64,000 nucleotides of DNA from Brevibacterium sp. RIT 803 (GCF_016892625.1 NZ_JAFEMW010000004.1:124001-188000); one strand, 5' to 3'. Counted from the first letter of the stretch, positions 51,344 through 61,322 are shown. Numbers and translations: made by a program. Notes: generated by a model not told the origin, from the letters alone.

Positions 51344-53896
51344 TCAGGAAGCGGAGCTTCCCGATCCGCTGCCGCCGGACGAACCGGCACCAGCGAGTTC
51401 TCCACCGGAACCGGAATCATCCGGACCGCTGACGGCAATGCTCTCGGTCTCCGCGCCTTCAAACGTGAATTCCGCTTCCTTGCCTTCTCCCTTGACGTCG
51501 ACCTTGATGGTCTGACCGCTGCCGATCTCCTTGAACAGGATCTTCTCGGACAGGTGGTCTTCGATCTCGAGTTGAATCGTCCGACGCAGCGGACGAGCGC
51601 CCAAGACCGGATCGTAGCCACGGTCGGCCAACAGGCTCTTGGCCGCATCGCTGACGTCGACCTTCATGCCCTGATCGGCCAGACGGGCGTCCAGACGTGC
51701 CAGGAACTGATCGACGATCTGCAGAATCTCTTCCTTGTTCAGCTGCGGGAAGACGATCGTGTCATCGACACGGTTGAGGAACTCGGGGCGGAAGTGCTGC
51801 TTGAGCTCCTCGTTGACCTTCTGTTTCATGCGCTCGTAGTTGTTGTTCGTGTTGCCCTCAACCTGGAAGCCCAGCTGCAGGCCACTCGAGATGTCGCGAG
51901 TACCCAGGTTGGTGGTCATGATGATGATGGTGTTCTTGAAGTCCACCTCACGACCCTGCGAGTCGGTCAGACGGCCATCTTCGAGGATCTGCAGCAGCGA
52001 GTTGAAGATATCCGAGTGAGCCTTCTCCACCTCGTCGAAGAGGACCACTGAGAACGGTTTGCGACGGACCTTCTCCGTCAGCTGGCCGCCCTCTTCGTAG
52101 CCCACATAGCCGGGAGGAGAACCGAAGAGTCGGGACACGGTGTGCTTCTCCGAGTACTCCGACATGTCCAGGCTGATGAGCGAATCCTCATCACCGAACA
52201 GGAACTCCGACAGAGCCTTCGCCAACTCGGTCTTGCCGACACCAGTGGGGCCAGCGAAGATGAACGAGCCGGAGGGGCGCTTCGGATCCTTCAGACCCGC
52301 ACGGGTCCGGCGGATGGCGCGGGAGATCGACTTGACTGCGTCGTTCTGCCCGACGATGCGCTTGTGCAACTCGTCTTCCATCCGCAGCAGACGCGAGGAC
52401 TCTTCCTCAGTGAGCTTGAAGATCGGAATGCCGGTGGCTGCTGCCAGCACCTCGGCGATCAGCTCCGCGTCGACGACTGCAGAGGTGTCCTTGCCGCTCT
52501 TGCGCCAGGCTTCGGTCTGTTCGTCCTTGTCCTGCTGCAGCTTCATCTCCGAGTCACGCTCAGATGCCGCGAGCTCAAAGTCCTGAGCGTCGATGGCGGC
52601 TTCCTTGCGGTGACGGGCCTCGAGGATCTGCTCCTCAAGGTCGCGGATCTCCTGCGGCACCGACAGACGCGAGATGCGCAGCTTGGCACCTGCTTCGTCG
52701 ATGAGGTCGATCGCCTTGTCCGGCAGATACCTGTCGTTGACATAGCGATCGGACATGTTCACAGCGGCCGAGAGTGCACCTTCCGTGATCGTGACCTTGT
52801 GGTGCGCCTCGTACTTGTCGCGCAGACCCTTGAGGATCTCGATCGAATGCGCCAGCGATGGTTCGGGAACCTGAATCGGCTGGAAGCGACGTTCGAGAGC
52901 AGCGTCCTTCTCGATGTGCTTGCGGTACTCATCGAGGGTTGTCGCACCGATCGTCTGCAGCTCGCCTCGCGCCAGCATGGGCTTGAGAATCGAAGCAGCG
53001 TCGATGGCACCTTCAGCGGCACCTGCACCCACCAGAGTGTGGATCTCGTCGATGAAGAGGATGATGTCGCCGCGTGTGCGGATCTCCTTGAGGACCTTCT
53101 TCAGGCGTTCCTCGAAGTCACCACGGTAGCGGGAGCCTGCCACCAAAGAACCGAGGTCCAAGGTGTAGAGCTGCTTGTCCTCGAGGATCTCCGGAACTTC
53201 GCCGTTGACGATCGCCAAGGCGAGTCCCTCGACCACTGCGGTCTTGCCGACACCGGGCTCGCCGATGAGGACAGGGTTGTTCTTGGTCCTGCGGGACAGG
53301 ATCTGCATCACGCGCTGCATCTGCTCGTGCCGGCCGATGACCGGATCGAGGTTGCCTTCGCGCGCGGCTGCGGTCAGGTTCGTTCCGAACTGGTCGAGGA
53401 CGAGCGACCCGGATGGGGTTCCCTCCTCGCGTCCACCTGCGGACACGGGCTCCTTGCCCTGGTAGCCCGACAGAAGCTTGATGACTTCCTGGCGGACTCG
53501 TCCCAGATCGGCGCCCAGCTTGACGAGTACCTGTGCGGCAACGCCTTCGCCCTCGCGGATCAGCCCGAGCAGGATGTGCTCGGTTCCGATGTAGCTGTGT
53601 CCCAGCTGCAGCGCCTCACGGAGGCTGAGCTCGAGGACCTTCTTGGCACGCGGGGTGAACGGGATGTGCCCGCTCGGTGCCTGCTGCCCCTGTCCGATGA
53701 TTTCCTGGACTTGGTCGCGCACCTGCTCGAGGGAGATGTCCATTCCCTCGAGTGCTTTGGCTGCCAGGCCCTCACCCTCGTGGATCAGGCCGAGCAGGAT
53801 GTGCTCGGTTCCGATGTAGTTATGTTTGAGTAGTTTGGCTTCTTCCTGGGCAAGCACTACCACTCGGCGTGCTCGGTCAGTGAACCGCTCGAACAT
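51344..53896 (-). CDS. clpC: ATP-dependent Clp protease ATPase subunit ClpC
   Basis: An 850-residue AAA+ unfoldase that feeds ClpP. Two Clp N-terminal repeats (about 1-145; [17 protein letters not shown] and [17 protein letters not shown]) are followed by AAA-1 with [14 protein letters not shown] middle UVR/coiled-coil part (about 410-470) and AAA-2 with [14 protein letters not shown] and ARPLRR come next. The C-terminus is a Gly/Ser-rich tail. ATG 53896 ([20 protein letters not shown]) is the standard start, behind GGAGGG; a GTG two codons upstream is rejected. Two dyads lie upstream, and a terminator follows. Confidence 0.97.
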   Translation of the reverse strand: MFERFTDRARRVVVLAQEEAKLLKHNYIGTEHILLGLIHEGEGLAAKALEGMDISLEQVRDQVQEIIGQGQQAPSGHIPFTPRAKKVLELSLREALQLGHSYIGTEHILLGLIREGEGVAAQVLVKLGADLGRVRQEVIKLLSGYQGKEPVSAGGREEGTPSGSLVLDQFGTNLTAAAREGNLDPVIGRHEQMQRVMQILSRRTKNNPVLIGEPGVGKTAVVEGLALAIVNGEVPEILEDKQLYTLDLGSLVAGSRYRGDFEERLKKVLKEIRTRGDIILFIDEIHTLVGAGAAEGAIDAASILKPMLARGELQTIGATTLDEYRKHIEKDAALERRFQPIQVPEPSLAHSIEILKGLRDKYEAHHKVTITEGALSAAVNMSDRYVNDRYLPDKAIDLIDEAGAKLRISRLSVPQEIRDLEEQILEARHRKEAAIDAQDFELAASERDSEMKLQQDKDEQTEAWRKSGKDTSAVVDAELIAEVLAAATGIPIFKLTEEESSRLLRMEDELHKRIVGQNDAVKSISRAIRRTRAGLKDPKRPSGSFIFAGPTGVGKTELAKALSEFLFGDEDSLISLDMSEYSEKHTVSRLFGSPPGYVGYEEGGQLTEKVRRKPFSVVLFDEVEKAHSDIFNSLLQILEDGRLTDSQGREVDFKNTIIIMTTNLGTRDISSGLQLGFQVEGNTNNNYERMKQKVNEELKQHFRPEFLNRVDDTIVFPQLNKEEILQIVDQFLARLDARLADQGMKVDVSDAAKSLLADRGYDPVLGARPLRRTIQLEIEDHLSEKILFKEIGSGQTIKVDVKGEGKEAEFTFEGAETESIAVSGPDDSGSGGELAGAGSSGGSGSGSSAS

Positions 53897-53960
53897 ATTC
53901 ACCCTCCTCGGTCTTGTTATTCTTTAGAGCCTAACGACCATTGGCCACGATCTATTGCAC

Positions 53961-53980
53961 GTTTCGCCATCAGCCGAAAC
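53961..53980. promoter_or_regulatory. Dyad 1 upstream of clpC
   Basis: GTTTCG and CGAAAC flank eight bases, 65-84 bases before the clpC ATG. The half GTTTCGCC with its spacing resembles the ClgR box described in Streptomyces (GTTCGCY-N5-GCG) with mismatches. Confidence 0.45.
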
Positions 53981-53991
53981 CGTTTGGCTGT

Positions 53992-54013
53992 GGGCGAAAT
54001 TCGGTGTTCGCCC
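53992..54013. promoter_or_regulatory. Dyad 2 upstream of clpC
   Basis: GGGCGAA (53992-53998) and TTCGCCC (54007-54013) are perfect inverted repeats, again eight bases apart, 11 bases beyond dyad 1. Equal architecture suggests that one dimeric regulator binds both. Confidence 0.45.
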
Positions 54014-54332
54014 CTCCGTCGCCCTTCTGCACGACATGCTGTCACCCAGTCCTGCGCAGATTCCGGTTCTCCGTGTCGCTGAGGTGTGTCGGCTCCGTGC
54101 TTCTCAGCGGGAAATCGAGATACTCCATCAATTGCTGCGGACATAGATTACCGCGCACGGGAATTGAGTAAATCGTCTTACTTTACCGTCGGCGACCAAG
54201 TGACAACTTGATTGCAGTCGAGAGTCATTCGACAACCGTGCCGGAGCGTCACCCACTCTAACGTCATTCGCGGGGCGGATATTCCGGTGCCGACCCCGAA
54301 AGCCCGGCTTGCGAAACTCATCAGCGAAAACA
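54014..54332. other. Gene-free stretch between clpC and lsr2
   Basis: Together with the two dyads and the hairpin that follows, this makes a 550-base gap between two minus-strand genes. Short open frames exist on both strands, but none has a ribosome site or recognisable protein. I see no RNA gene. The size is notable for this gene-dense region. Confidence 0.5.
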
Positions 54333-54367
54333 CTGAAGGACCAACGGTTCAACCGTTGGTCCTTCAG
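54333..54367 (-). terminator. Perfect 16-bp hairpin downstream of lsr2
   Basis: CTGAAGGACCAACGGT (54333-54348) pairs without mismatch to ACCGTTGGTCCTTCAG (54352-54367) with a three-base loop. On the minus strand TGTTTTCG follows. It lies about 80 bases after the lsr2 stop and is the likely terminator of the lysS-lsr2 unit. Confidence 0.72.
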
Positions 54368-54446
54368 GAAGCGATTATCGAATCAGCCGCAATCAGTCGA
54401 TTCGCTCTACCACTTCAGTTATCGGCAGTGACTGGATTCAGTCGGA

Positions 54447-54785
54447 TCAGCTGTCTGCAGCTTCGTATGCCTGGACGATTTCAAGCGGAATGCGTCCGCG
54501 ATCGCCCAGCTGGTAACCGTTTGCCTGTGCCCATTCGCGGATCTTGGCGGTGTCGCGCTTCGGACCCGCTGTGGAGCCGGCACCTGCGCGACGACCACGG
54601 CCACCCGGGTTGGCTACCCTACGAGCCTTGGCGATGAACGGGGCGAACGTTTCACGGAGCTTTTCGGCATTCTCTGTCGACAGCTCGAGTTCGTAGGTAC
54701 CTTGGTCGAGGCTGAAGCGAACGGTTTCCGACGCCTCCGAGCCATCGAAATCATCCGTGAGAACGAGTCGCATCTCCCTTGCCAT
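54447..54785 (-). CDS. lsr2: Nucleoid-associated protein Lsr2
   Basis: A 112-residue DNA-bridging protein, the actinobacterial H-NS counterpart that silences AT-rich DNA. The N-terminal dimer domain (MAREMRLVLTDDFDGSEASE, YELELSTENAEKLRETFAPF) and the C-terminal DNA-binding domain (IREWAQANGYQLGDRGRIP with the RGR motif that enters the minor groove) are both complete. ATG 54785 is the standard start. A small membrane-protein gene overlaps its first 35 bases in another frame, and the DNA just upstream is unusually AT-rich. Confidence 0.96.
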   Translation of the reverse strand: MAREMRLVLTDDFDGSEASETVRFSLDQGTYELELSTENAEKLRETFAPFIAKARRVANPGGRGRRAGAGSTAGPKRDTAKIREWAQANGYQLGDRGRIPLEIVQAYEAADS

Positions 54786-54996
54786 GTTCACTCTTTTCAT
54801 AATCAGAAGTATTTGTCGCAGTCATCTTAACATCTGATTCATGATTATCGTCTAATTCGCTAACTTCATGCTCTGAATAGAATTTATCGATCTGCTCTCG
54901 TTCTGTCCGATCTGCACGCAGGATGTTTCTCATCACGTACCAGAACAGCAAACCAACACAGATCGAAGGCAATAGTGCCTTCATCAGATCCATCAT
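54751..54996 (-). CDS. Small single-helix membrane protein between lysS and lsr2
   Basis: An 81-residue frame starting MMDLMKALLPSICVGLLFWY, with one membrane helix (about 5-22), then MRNILRADRTEREQIDKFY and an acidic, low-complexity tail. Similar short proteins with RADRxERE after one helix occur beside lysS in other actinobacteria. GAAGG lies eight bases before ATG 54996. The end overlaps lsr2 by 35 bases in another frame; the tail region is AT-rich and may not be conserved. Function unknown. Confidence 0.68.
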   Translation of the reverse strand: MMDLMKALLPSICVGLLFWYVMRNILRADRTEREQIDKFYSEHEVSELDDNHESDVKMTATNTSDYEKSEHGKGDATRSHG

Positions 54997-55000
54997 GTGC

Positions 55001-56560
55001 TCAACCTTCCTCAGCCATTTCCGAATTACCGGAGGCAATTGGCTTCGTGAATGGGAAGAGAATCGTTTCCCGAATTCCCAGGCCGGTCAAAGCCATGAGC
55101 AGACGATCAAGTCCCATTCCCATACCGCCGGTCGGCGGCATTCCGTGTTCCATCGCGGTGAGGAATTCCTCGTCGAGCCCCATCGCCTCTTCATCACCCT
55201 TGGCTGCGTCGGCCGCCTGAGCCTCGAACCGTTCACGCTGGATGACCGGGTCGACGAGCTCGGAGTATCCCGTAGCCAATTCGAAGCCGCGAACATAGAG
55301 GTCCCACTTCTCCACGACGCCCTTCTTGGTCCTGTGTTCGCGGACCAGCGGTGAGGTGTCGACGGGGAAGTCGGTGACGAATGTCGGCGCCCACAGCTTG
55401 TCCTGGTAGAAGTGCTCCCACAGTTCCTCGACATATTTGCCGTGCGAGCGGAATACTCCACCCAGTTCGACGTTGCTATCGGTTGCAATCTTGTCGAGGA
55501 CGTCGAGTCCGGTCTCCGGGGTGACTTCGACTCCGGATTCCGCGGACAAGGTCTCGTACATGCTGACGACAGGCCAGTCACCACCGAAGTCGTAGTCCTC
55601 ACCGTCTCCCAACTTCACCACGAGAGATCCGGTGGCATCCTGTGCCGCGTTCTGGACCAGAGTCTTCGTCAGTTCGGCGATCGAGTGGTAGTCGCCGTAG
55701 GACTGGTAGGCCTCGAGCATCGCGAACTCCGGTGAGTGCGTGGAGTCGGCGCCTTCATTGCGGAAATTGCGATTGATCTCGAAGACGTTCTCGATGCCGC
55801 CGACGATCGCCCGTTTGAGGAAGAGCTCCGGCGCGATGCGCAGGAACATATCGATGTCATAGGCATTCATATGAGTCTTGAATGGACGTGCTGCAGCACC
55901 ACCGTGCATGAACTGGAGCATCGGAGTCTCGATCTCGACGAACTCCTGTTCTGCGAACGTCCGACGCAGAGATGACATGACCGCTGCTCGCGCCAGCATG
56001 TTCTTCCGCGCGTCGTCGCGGGTGATCAGGTCGAGGTAGCGCTGGCGCACACGAGTATCCTCGGCCAGTTCAGTGTGCAGGCCCGGCAGCGGACGCAGCG
56101 CCTTGCTGGCCATCGACCAGGAATCGGCGAGCACAGAGAGTTCGCCGCGTTTGGACTTGATGACCTTGCCGTGGACGAACAGGAAGTCGCCCAGATCGAC
56201 GTCGGTCTTGAAATCGCCGAGTCGCTCCTCCCCCACCTCACGCAGAGACAGCATGCCCTGAAGGCGCGTCCCATCACCCGACTGCAGTGTCACGAAGCAG
56301 AGCTTGCCCGTCGTCCGGACGAACACGACCCTGCCGACGACGCCGACGATGTCCTCGGTCTCGTCACCGGCCTCCAGCCCGTCATGCGCGGCATGAACCT
56401 CGGCGAGGGTGTGCGTGCGAGGGATTCCGACCGGATAGGCATCGGTGTCGGAGTCTAAGAGCCGCTGGCGCTTTTCCTTCCGGATCCGGATCTGTTCGGG
56501 ATCGAGATGCTCGGGTGAAATGTCTGCGTTTTCGGGCGTGTTCGACTCGGTATCTGCCAT
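55001..56560 (-). CDS. lysS: Lysyl-tRNA synthetase, class II
   Basis: A 519-residue synthetase. The OB-fold anticodon domain covers about 40-170. The class II core follows with motif 1 around [20 protein letters not shown], motif 2 at [16 protein letters not shown], and motif 3 at [13 protein letters not shown] 56560 lies behind GGAGGG. The order lysS-small protein-lsr2-clpC is the same as in mycobacteria (Rv3598c to Rv3596c). Confidence 0.97.
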   Translation of the reverse strand: MADTESNTPENADISPEHLDPEQIRIRKEKRQRLLDSDTDAYPVGIPRTHTLAEVHAAHDGLEAGDETEDIVGVVGRVVFVRTTGKLCFVTLQSGDGTRLQGMLSLREVGEERLGDFKTDVDLGDFLFVHGKVIKSKRGELSVLADSWSMASKALRPLPGLHTELAEDTRVRQRYLDLITRDDARKNMLARAAVMSSLRRTFAEQEFVEIETPMLQFMHGGAAARPFKTHMNAYDIDMFLRIAPELFLKRAIVGGIENVFEINRNFRNEGADSTHSPEFAMLEAYQSYGDYHSIAELTKTLVQNAAQDATGSLVVKLGDGEDYDFGGDWPVVSMYETLSAESGVEVTPETGLDVLDKIATDSNVELGGVFRSHGKYVEELWEHFYQDKLWAPTFVTDFPVDTSPLVREHRTKKGVVEKWDLYVRGFELATGYSELVDPVIQRERFEAQAADAAKGDEEAMGLDEEFLTAMEHGMPPTGGMGMGLDRLLMALTGLGIRETILFPFTKPIASGNSEMAEEG

Positions 56561-56641
56561 ACCCTCCAGGCTACCGTGAGCGCGGCCCCAGGGGGAATTC
56601 GGGACGACCGCCGGAACCGGCAAGCAGTTCCAGCACGTCGT

Positions 56642-57547
56642 TCAATCCAATCGGGACAGGATCTCCTGTGCCTGCAGCTCCGTGATCCGTCCCAAGCTCA
56701 GCGCCTTGGCGGTCGTCGATCTGGCCAGCGCTATGTAGCTGTTGCGTGCCGCGGGGCTGGAGACGTTGAGACTGAACTCACTGAGCGCTGCCAGGTGCGC
56801 GGAGACCGTGCCCACGTCTCCGCGGCTGACGGGCCCGGTCAGCGCCTTCGGACCGTTCTGCAGGGTGTTCGTCACGCTCGCGTCGACGAGGGCCGTGAGC
56901 ACACGCGAAGGGTCGCTGACTCCCGCCTCGGCGAGCATCTCCAGCGCTTCGCTGATGATCGTTATCGAGTGGTTGGAGGCGTGGGTGATGGCTGCATGGT
57001 AGAGCGGACGGTCGGCCTCGGCCACGTCAATCGGCTCGGCGCCCATTTCGACGACGAGTGCCTGGCCCACCGGACGGATCGGTGCAGGTGCGGTCACGGC
57101 GATCGTCGACTGCCGCAGGCGTGGAAGATCGACTGCGGTGCCGGTGAACGACAACGATGGGTGCAGCGCGATCGGCAACGCGCCGAGGTTGGTCCCGGCT
57201 TCGAGGACATCCGTTCCATACCGTCCCGAGCAGTGAACAAGGATCTGCCCCGAATGAATTCGTGACACTTTCGCCAGGCCGCTGACGAGGGATTCGATCT
57301 CGTCGTCGGGGACTGCCAGGAGCAGAAGCTCCGCACGGTCTGCGACATCGTCCGGTGGCAGGACCGGTACTCCTGGCAACATCTCCTCGGCCCGTTGCAG
57401 GCTGCTCGCCGAGGTGGCACTGACACCGATGATGGCATGACCGGCTTCGCGCCAGGCAGCTCCGATGGTCGCGCCGACCTTCCCACAGCCGATGATTCCG
57501 ATTCCCAGACGAGGGGCCCCGTCTTGGCCCATACCTGCTTGGCTCAT
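56642..57547 (-). CDS. Rossmann/DUF2520 dehydrogenase-like protein
   Basis: A 301-residue protein with an N-terminal NAD(P)-binding fold (IGIIGCGKVGATIGAAWREA, residues 15-34) and a C-terminal DUF2520 helical domain (RPLYHAAITHASNHSITII, NTLQNGPKALTGPVSRGDVG). The layout matches Rv3603c of M. tuberculosis, which lies just before panC. Here no pantothenate genes follow. ATG 57547 overlaps the upstream PH-domain gene by four bases. The reaction is unknown. Confidence 0.87.
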   Translation of the reverse strand: MSQAGMGQDGAPRLGIGIIGCGKVGATIGAAWREAGHAIIGVSATSASSLQRAEEMLPGVPVLPPDDVADRAELLLLAVPDDEIESLVSGLAKVSRIHSGQILVHCSGRYGTDVLEAGTNLGALPIALHPSLSFTGTAVDLPRLRQSTIAVTAPAPIRPVGQALVVEMGAEPIDVAEADRPLYHAAITHASNHSITIISEALEMLAEAGVSDPSRVLTALVDASVTNTLQNGPKALTGPVSRGDVGTVSAHLAALSEFSLNVSSPAARNSYIALARSTTAKALSLGRITELQAQEILSRLD

Positions 57548-59403
57548 GGCTGGCCTTCCTTTGCCCTGCGGGCTTCCTCGTCGTAACGCTGCCGCGCAAG
57601 TCGCGTCCGGTCGGAGTGCTCGCTGAAGAACCGTTTCGCGTCGTCGACACTCTGATGGGTGACGCGGGGGTCGATGGGACCAGCAGTGGAGTGCACGGCG
57701 ACCGTACCCAGACGAAGTGCCCGCATGAGCGGACCCTGGTGATAGCTCATCGACTGCACGCGCACATGCGGCACGAAGTCGACACGACGGTCCAGGACAC
57801 CCAATCGCAGCACGAGCAGGGAACCGGTCACGACATAGGCCCGCCGCTTCCACACCAAGGGGTCGATGAGCCGGGAGGAACGGGGCTGACCGTGGAAGAG
57901 CTCTTCTGCGGCTTCGGCCTGCGGGTCCTCTGACTTTCGGTCGTACATGGCTGATCGCATCAGGGCCGCGGCGCTGACCTCGTCTGGCATCTGCGGATCC
58001 GGGAGCGCGAGGCCGACCATGAGCAGTGCCTGATCGATGTCACCGACGGGCAGCAGAATGTTCGTCTCGCCCGAGCCCCCGGCGCTGGCGATGTTGTATT
58101 CGACCTTCCACCAGCCGGCCCACCGCCACAGCAGCGGCTGATGGAGGCACACGGCCTGCAGACGGTCGAGTGGGATCACCTTGCGGGAGGTGGACACGAG
58201 CCCGTGGTTGACGGCCAGTCCGTTCTCTCCCAGCTTGACGACGAAGTTCGCGTTGTCAAGGTTCTTCCTGAAGGCGGAGAAGGCAGCGAAGAGGCCGGGG
58301 ATGACTGCGACGAGCACCGGGATGAAGGCCTCGGTCAACCCCATAACCAGGAGAACGATGGCTGCGGCGATGACGATGAGGACGGCCAAGACAGAGATGA
58401 TCGTCTCTGACTTCAACAGCGAGGAGACCACGACCCGGTGGACGGGCACGCGGACGATCTCGCCTTCGTCACTGACGTCGGCGGAGACATTGTATGGAGC
58501 CAGGAGTTCGTTGATGCTGGACTCTGCCTCCTGAGAGGCCCCTTGGGCCAGTGAGCCGAGGCGTTTGCTCAGGCGTACGCCGATGCTGTCATCACGACGT
58601 TCAGGTACGCTGCGATCGATGGCGGGAACGGCACCGGAATCGCCGGGTGCACCCGTGGATTCGCCGGGCGCAGCGGGTTCAGTTCCGGCGGGCGAACCGA
58701 CGGCGCCCGGAGCGGTGCCAGGGACCGCGGCGGCGGATCCTCCCGAGGTCGGAGTTCGCTCCCCCTGGTGAGTTCCTTGCTTCTTCTCGCGGACAGCGGC
58801 GAGAAGCTCGTCCCGCAGTCCTTCGGCACGCTTCTTCGACAAGTACTTCAGGGAGATGTTGGAGTCTGTGCCTCCGGCGACGTCGAAGACGAGTTCCGCC
58901 ATTCCCAGCAGTCGGGGAAGCAGCTTCTGCTGCAGGTCGATCGACTGCACGCGGTCGAGCCTGGCTTTGCGCAGCTTCTTCGACAGCAGACCGCGCCGAT
59001 AGTAGATGGACTCGGAATCGATCCGATAGCCCATCACCCTCCAGGCCAGCCAGCTGATGAGTGCGGTGATGAGAAGGATGAGAACGATCCCTCCGACGCC
59101 GCCGAGGATGACGAGGGGGTGGGTGCGCAGCCAACCGGCGAATCCCAGATCGACGCCATCGCCCCTGGCCAAGTTTTCGATGGCGGTCTGCGCAAAGTTC
59201 TGCAGACCATAGGCGGCCGCGATGAAGATACCCACGAGCACGCCGAAGCTTTCGAGAATCGGTGTCAGGGGATGGACCCTGTGCCACACCTCGGGAGCCG
59301 CAACGTCCTGGTCTGCGGGCTCGACTGCCTGCTCGGTCGGAGGTTCGGCTGCGGGATCACTCACGGGTTCGGCGGCTTGGCCCTTCGGTCCGTCCTCGGT
59401 CAT
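57544..59403 (-). CDS. Membrane protein with bacterial PH domains (YdbT type)
   Basis: A 619-residue protein. After a Pro/Glu-rich start there are two helices (about 48-70 and 95-120) and a first PH-like domain (YRIDSESIYYRRGLLSKKLR, LDRVQSIDLQQKLLPRLLGM). A low-complexity linker (about 215-285), another pair of helices and two more PH-like repeats (VSTSRKVIPLDRLQAVCLHQ; GVLDRRVDFVPHVRVQSMSY) follow. ATG 59403 fits AGGG eight bases upstream; GTG 59409 is also possible. It pairs with the shorter PH-domain gene upstream, as YdbT does with YdbS. Function unknown. Confidence 0.85.
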   Translation of the reverse strand: MTEDGPKGQAAEPVSDPAAEPPTEQAVEPADQDVAAPEVWHRVHPLTPILESFGVLVGIFIAAAYGLQNFAQTAIENLARGDGVDLGFAGWLRTHPLVILGGVGGIVLILLITALISWLAWRVMGYRIDSESIYYRRGLLSKKLRKARLDRVQSIDLQQKLLPRLLGMAELVFDVAGGTDSNISLKYLSKKRAEGLRDELLAAVREKKQGTHQGERTPTSGGSAAAVPGTAPGAVGSPAGTEPAAPGESTGAPGDSGAVPAIDRSVPERRDDSIGVRLSKRLGSLAQGASQEAESSINELLAPYNVSADVSDEGEIVRVPVHRVVVSSLLKSETIISVLAVLIVIAAAIVLLVMGLTEAFIPVLVAVIPGLFAAFSAFRKNLDNANFVVKLGENGLAVNHGLVSTSRKVIPLDRLQAVCLHQPLLWRWAGWWKVEYNIASAGGSGETNILLPVGDIDQALLMVGLALPDPQMPDEVSAAALMRSAMYDRKSEDPQAEAAEELFHGQPRSSRLIDPLVWKRRAYVVTGSLLVLRLGVLDRRVDFVPHVRVQSMSYHQGPLMRALRLGTVAVHSTAGPIDPRVTHQSVDDAKRFFSEHSDRTRLARQRYDEEARRAKEGQP

Positions 59404-59405
59404 GC

Positions 59406-59906
59406 TCACAGCCCTGCCAAGTTGGCCTGGCCCAGACCGGCGAGACTGTCGCGCAGACGATCGGCCTCGGCACGTGGCAATCCCGGAATGGTGGCATCTG
59501 TGGCCGCCGAGGCAGTATGAAGTTTGACGCTGGCCAGACCGAACATCCGATCGATGGGGCCGGCATCCACGTCGACGAACTGCAGACGCCCGTATGGGAC
59601 GACCGTGGCCTTGTGGAACATGATGCCGCGCCGGATGAGCAGGTCGTCGGCCCGCTCTGCATAGCCGATCGCTTTAGCCTGACGGATGATGATGACGATG
59701 AGGAAGACGGTGAACGCCACAAGGCCAGCCCAGATCGCGTGCAGCCATGGAACGTCGGAGGTGAAGATGATAGCGAAGACGAGAGCCACGATGATCATCG
59801 GGACGAGCATCGTCAGAGTCGCGATCGTCTCCTTGAGGCCGTATTTGGGACTGACCCGATTGAAGTCGGCGTCTGTTCCGGACAGATAGTTGAATTCGCG
59901 GCTCAT
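59406..59906 (-). CDS. Membrane protein with one PH domain (YdbS type)
   Basis: A 166-residue protein with two helices (about 27-48 and 55-75) and one bacterial PH domain (ADDLLIRRGIMFHKATVVPY, GRLQFVDVDAGPIDRMFGL). It is the usual small partner of the larger YdbT-like protein encoded next. Its ATG overlaps the DUF3180 gene by four bases. Confidence 0.88.
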   Translation of the reverse strand: MSREFNYLSGTDADFNRVSPKYGLKETIATLTMLVPMIIVALVFAIIFTSDVPWLHAIWAGLVAFTVFLIVIIIRQAKAIGYAERADDLLIRRGIMFHKATVVPYGRLQFVDVDAGPIDRMFGLASVKLHTASAATDATIPGLPRAEADRLRDSLAGLGQANLAGL

Positions 59907-60364
59907 GCTGCTTCAGCTCCTGGTGGATCTTGAGGGGGCAGCTCGCAGAAGCCTTCGACGATCAAGCCGACGATCATCAACGCTGCGGCTGCGATCATAG
60001 CGAAAAGCATACCTGCCGCCAAATCATTGCGGATGCCGGGTGCGGACAGAAAGTAGTAGGCGGCGTTGCCCATATACCAACCGGCCAGTCCGGCCCCCGT
60101 CAGGGCACTGGCCTTGGCCATGACAGCTACGCGGGCTGCTTGCAGAGGGTCGATCTCCTTGGTCCGGTCTCCGTCATTCCATTTCTTGATCGGCCACCCC
60201 AGGACCAGCAGGACTGCAGCAAGTATGAGCATACCGATGATGGCGAACCAGGGCAGCCCCGGCAGAGCGAAGCCCTGACTCTCCAGCAGCACGTCGACTG
60301 TCGGCGCCAGCACGGCGCCGATGACGGCCCAGATGACGAGAGTCCCCGACGATGTTCGCTGCAT
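59903..60364 (-). CDS. DUF3180 membrane protein
   Basis: A 153-residue protein with four helices (about 8-28, 37-57, 85-105 and 115-140). DUF3180 proteins follow folK in many actinobacteria (Rv3605c in M. tuberculosis), as here. Its function is unknown. ATG 60364 lies 28 bases after the folB-folK stop. Confidence 0.86.
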   Translation of the reverse strand: MQRTSSGTLVIWAVIGAVLAPTVDVLLESQGFALPGLPWFAIIGMLILAAVLLVLGWPIKKWNDGDRTKEIDPLQAARVAVMAKASALTGAGLAGWYMGNAAYYFLSAPGIRNDLAAGMLFAMIAAAALMIVGLIVEGFCELPPQDPPGAEAA

Positions 60365-60392
60365 AGCTCCAAGTCTCTCAAATCCTGGCCCC

Positions 60393-61322
60393 TTATGGGG
60401 CCGGGATTCGCGTGATTTCCTGGTTGCCCAACTCGCTCAGGACAGCGGTGATCGGTCGCGCACCGGTGGGTGTGCGGATTTCTGCGGCCTCATCGAGCTC
60501 TGCCCATGGTGCGAGGACGAATGCACGTTCGTGCGCCCGTGGGTGGGGCAGGGTCAGTGCGTCGGTGTCGAGGATGAGCTCTGCCTGCGCGGTGCCGAAG
60601 CGGATCAGGTCGATGTCGAGGGTGCGTGGTCCCCAGCGCAGTTCCCGAGTCCGGCCGCAGGCGACTTCGATTCCCTGCGCGACAGCTAGGAGCTGTGGGG
60701 CGGGCAGGCTGGTGGACACGATAATGCCCAGATTGAGGAAGTCGTTCTGGTCGACTCCACCCCAGGGCGCGGTGCGATACAGGGAGGATCGCCTGATCAC
60801 GGTGATCTTGGGATGTCGATCGAGTGCGGCAACGGCTTGCTCGAGTGTGTCCGCCGCATCGCCGAGGTTGGCCCCGAGGTTGAGGTAGGCCTCTGTCTCG
60901 GCAGGCTCGGTCCCCGCAGGATCATCAACGACCGTGTTTGCCGCAGCGGCGTCGGCGGTGTCACGGGAACGGACGACGGTGACGCTGACGTCGTTGAAGC
61001 TGCGTTGGATCGGCGCTCCAGGCTTATGGACGACAATCTCGACATGTTCGGCCATGTCAAGGCAGTGCTCGGCGATCCGGGCGGCCAGGGTCTCGATGAG
61101 GTCGAAGGTGTTGTCTTCGACGATGTGTGCGACGTCTTCGGCCAGTTCACCGTAGTGGACGGTGTCGGCGATGTCGTCCGTGGCCGCGGCCCGCGATACG
61201 GAGGTATGCAGGGTGACGTCGATGACGAAGTCCTGACCCTCACGCTTCTCGAAGTCGAAGACTCCGTGGTTGCCGCGCACTGTCAGCCCGCGCAGTTCGA
61301 TCCGATCCGAATCGGCACTCAT
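60393..61322 (-). CDS. folB-folK: Bifunctional dihydroneopterin aldolase / HPPK (FolB-FolK fusion)
   Basis: A 309-residue fusion of two consecutive folate enzymes. Residues 7-120 are dihydroneopterin aldolase (ELRGLTVRGNHGVFDFEKRE, DTVHYGELAEDV, VVHKPGAPI). Residues 143-300 are 6-hydroxymethyl-dihydropterin pyrophosphokinase (YLNLGANLGDAADTLEQAV, SSLYRTAPWGG, the signature RWGPRTLDIDLIRFG, and LPHPRAHERAFVLAP). A short Ala/Thr-rich linker lies between. The ATG overlaps folP by four bases. Confidence 0.95.
   Translation of the reverse strand: MSADSDRIELRGLTVRGNHGVFDFEKREGQDFVIDVTLHTSVSRAAATDDIADTVHYGELAEDVAHIVEDNTFDLIETLAARIAEHCLDMAEHVEIVVHKPGAPIQRSFNDVSVTVVRSRDTADAAAANTVVDDPAGTEPAETEAYLNLGANLGDAADTLEQAVAALDRHPKITVIRRSSLYRTAPWGGVDQNDFLNLGIIVSTSLPAPQLLAVAQGIEVACGRTRELRWGPRTLDIDLIRFGTAQAELILDTDALTLPHPRAHERAFVLAPWAELDEAAEIRTPTGARPITAVLSELGNQEITRIPAP

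Noticed and set aside
52142..53833. Plus-strand open frame of 563 codons opposite clpC
   Set aside because: Shadow of clpC; composition is Asp/Leu/Arg-rich without domains, and ClpC is unmistakable on the other strand.
53955..54146. Small plus-strand frame in the clpC-lsr2 gap
   Set aside because: No ribosome site, no recognisable protein, and it runs through the two regulatory dyads.
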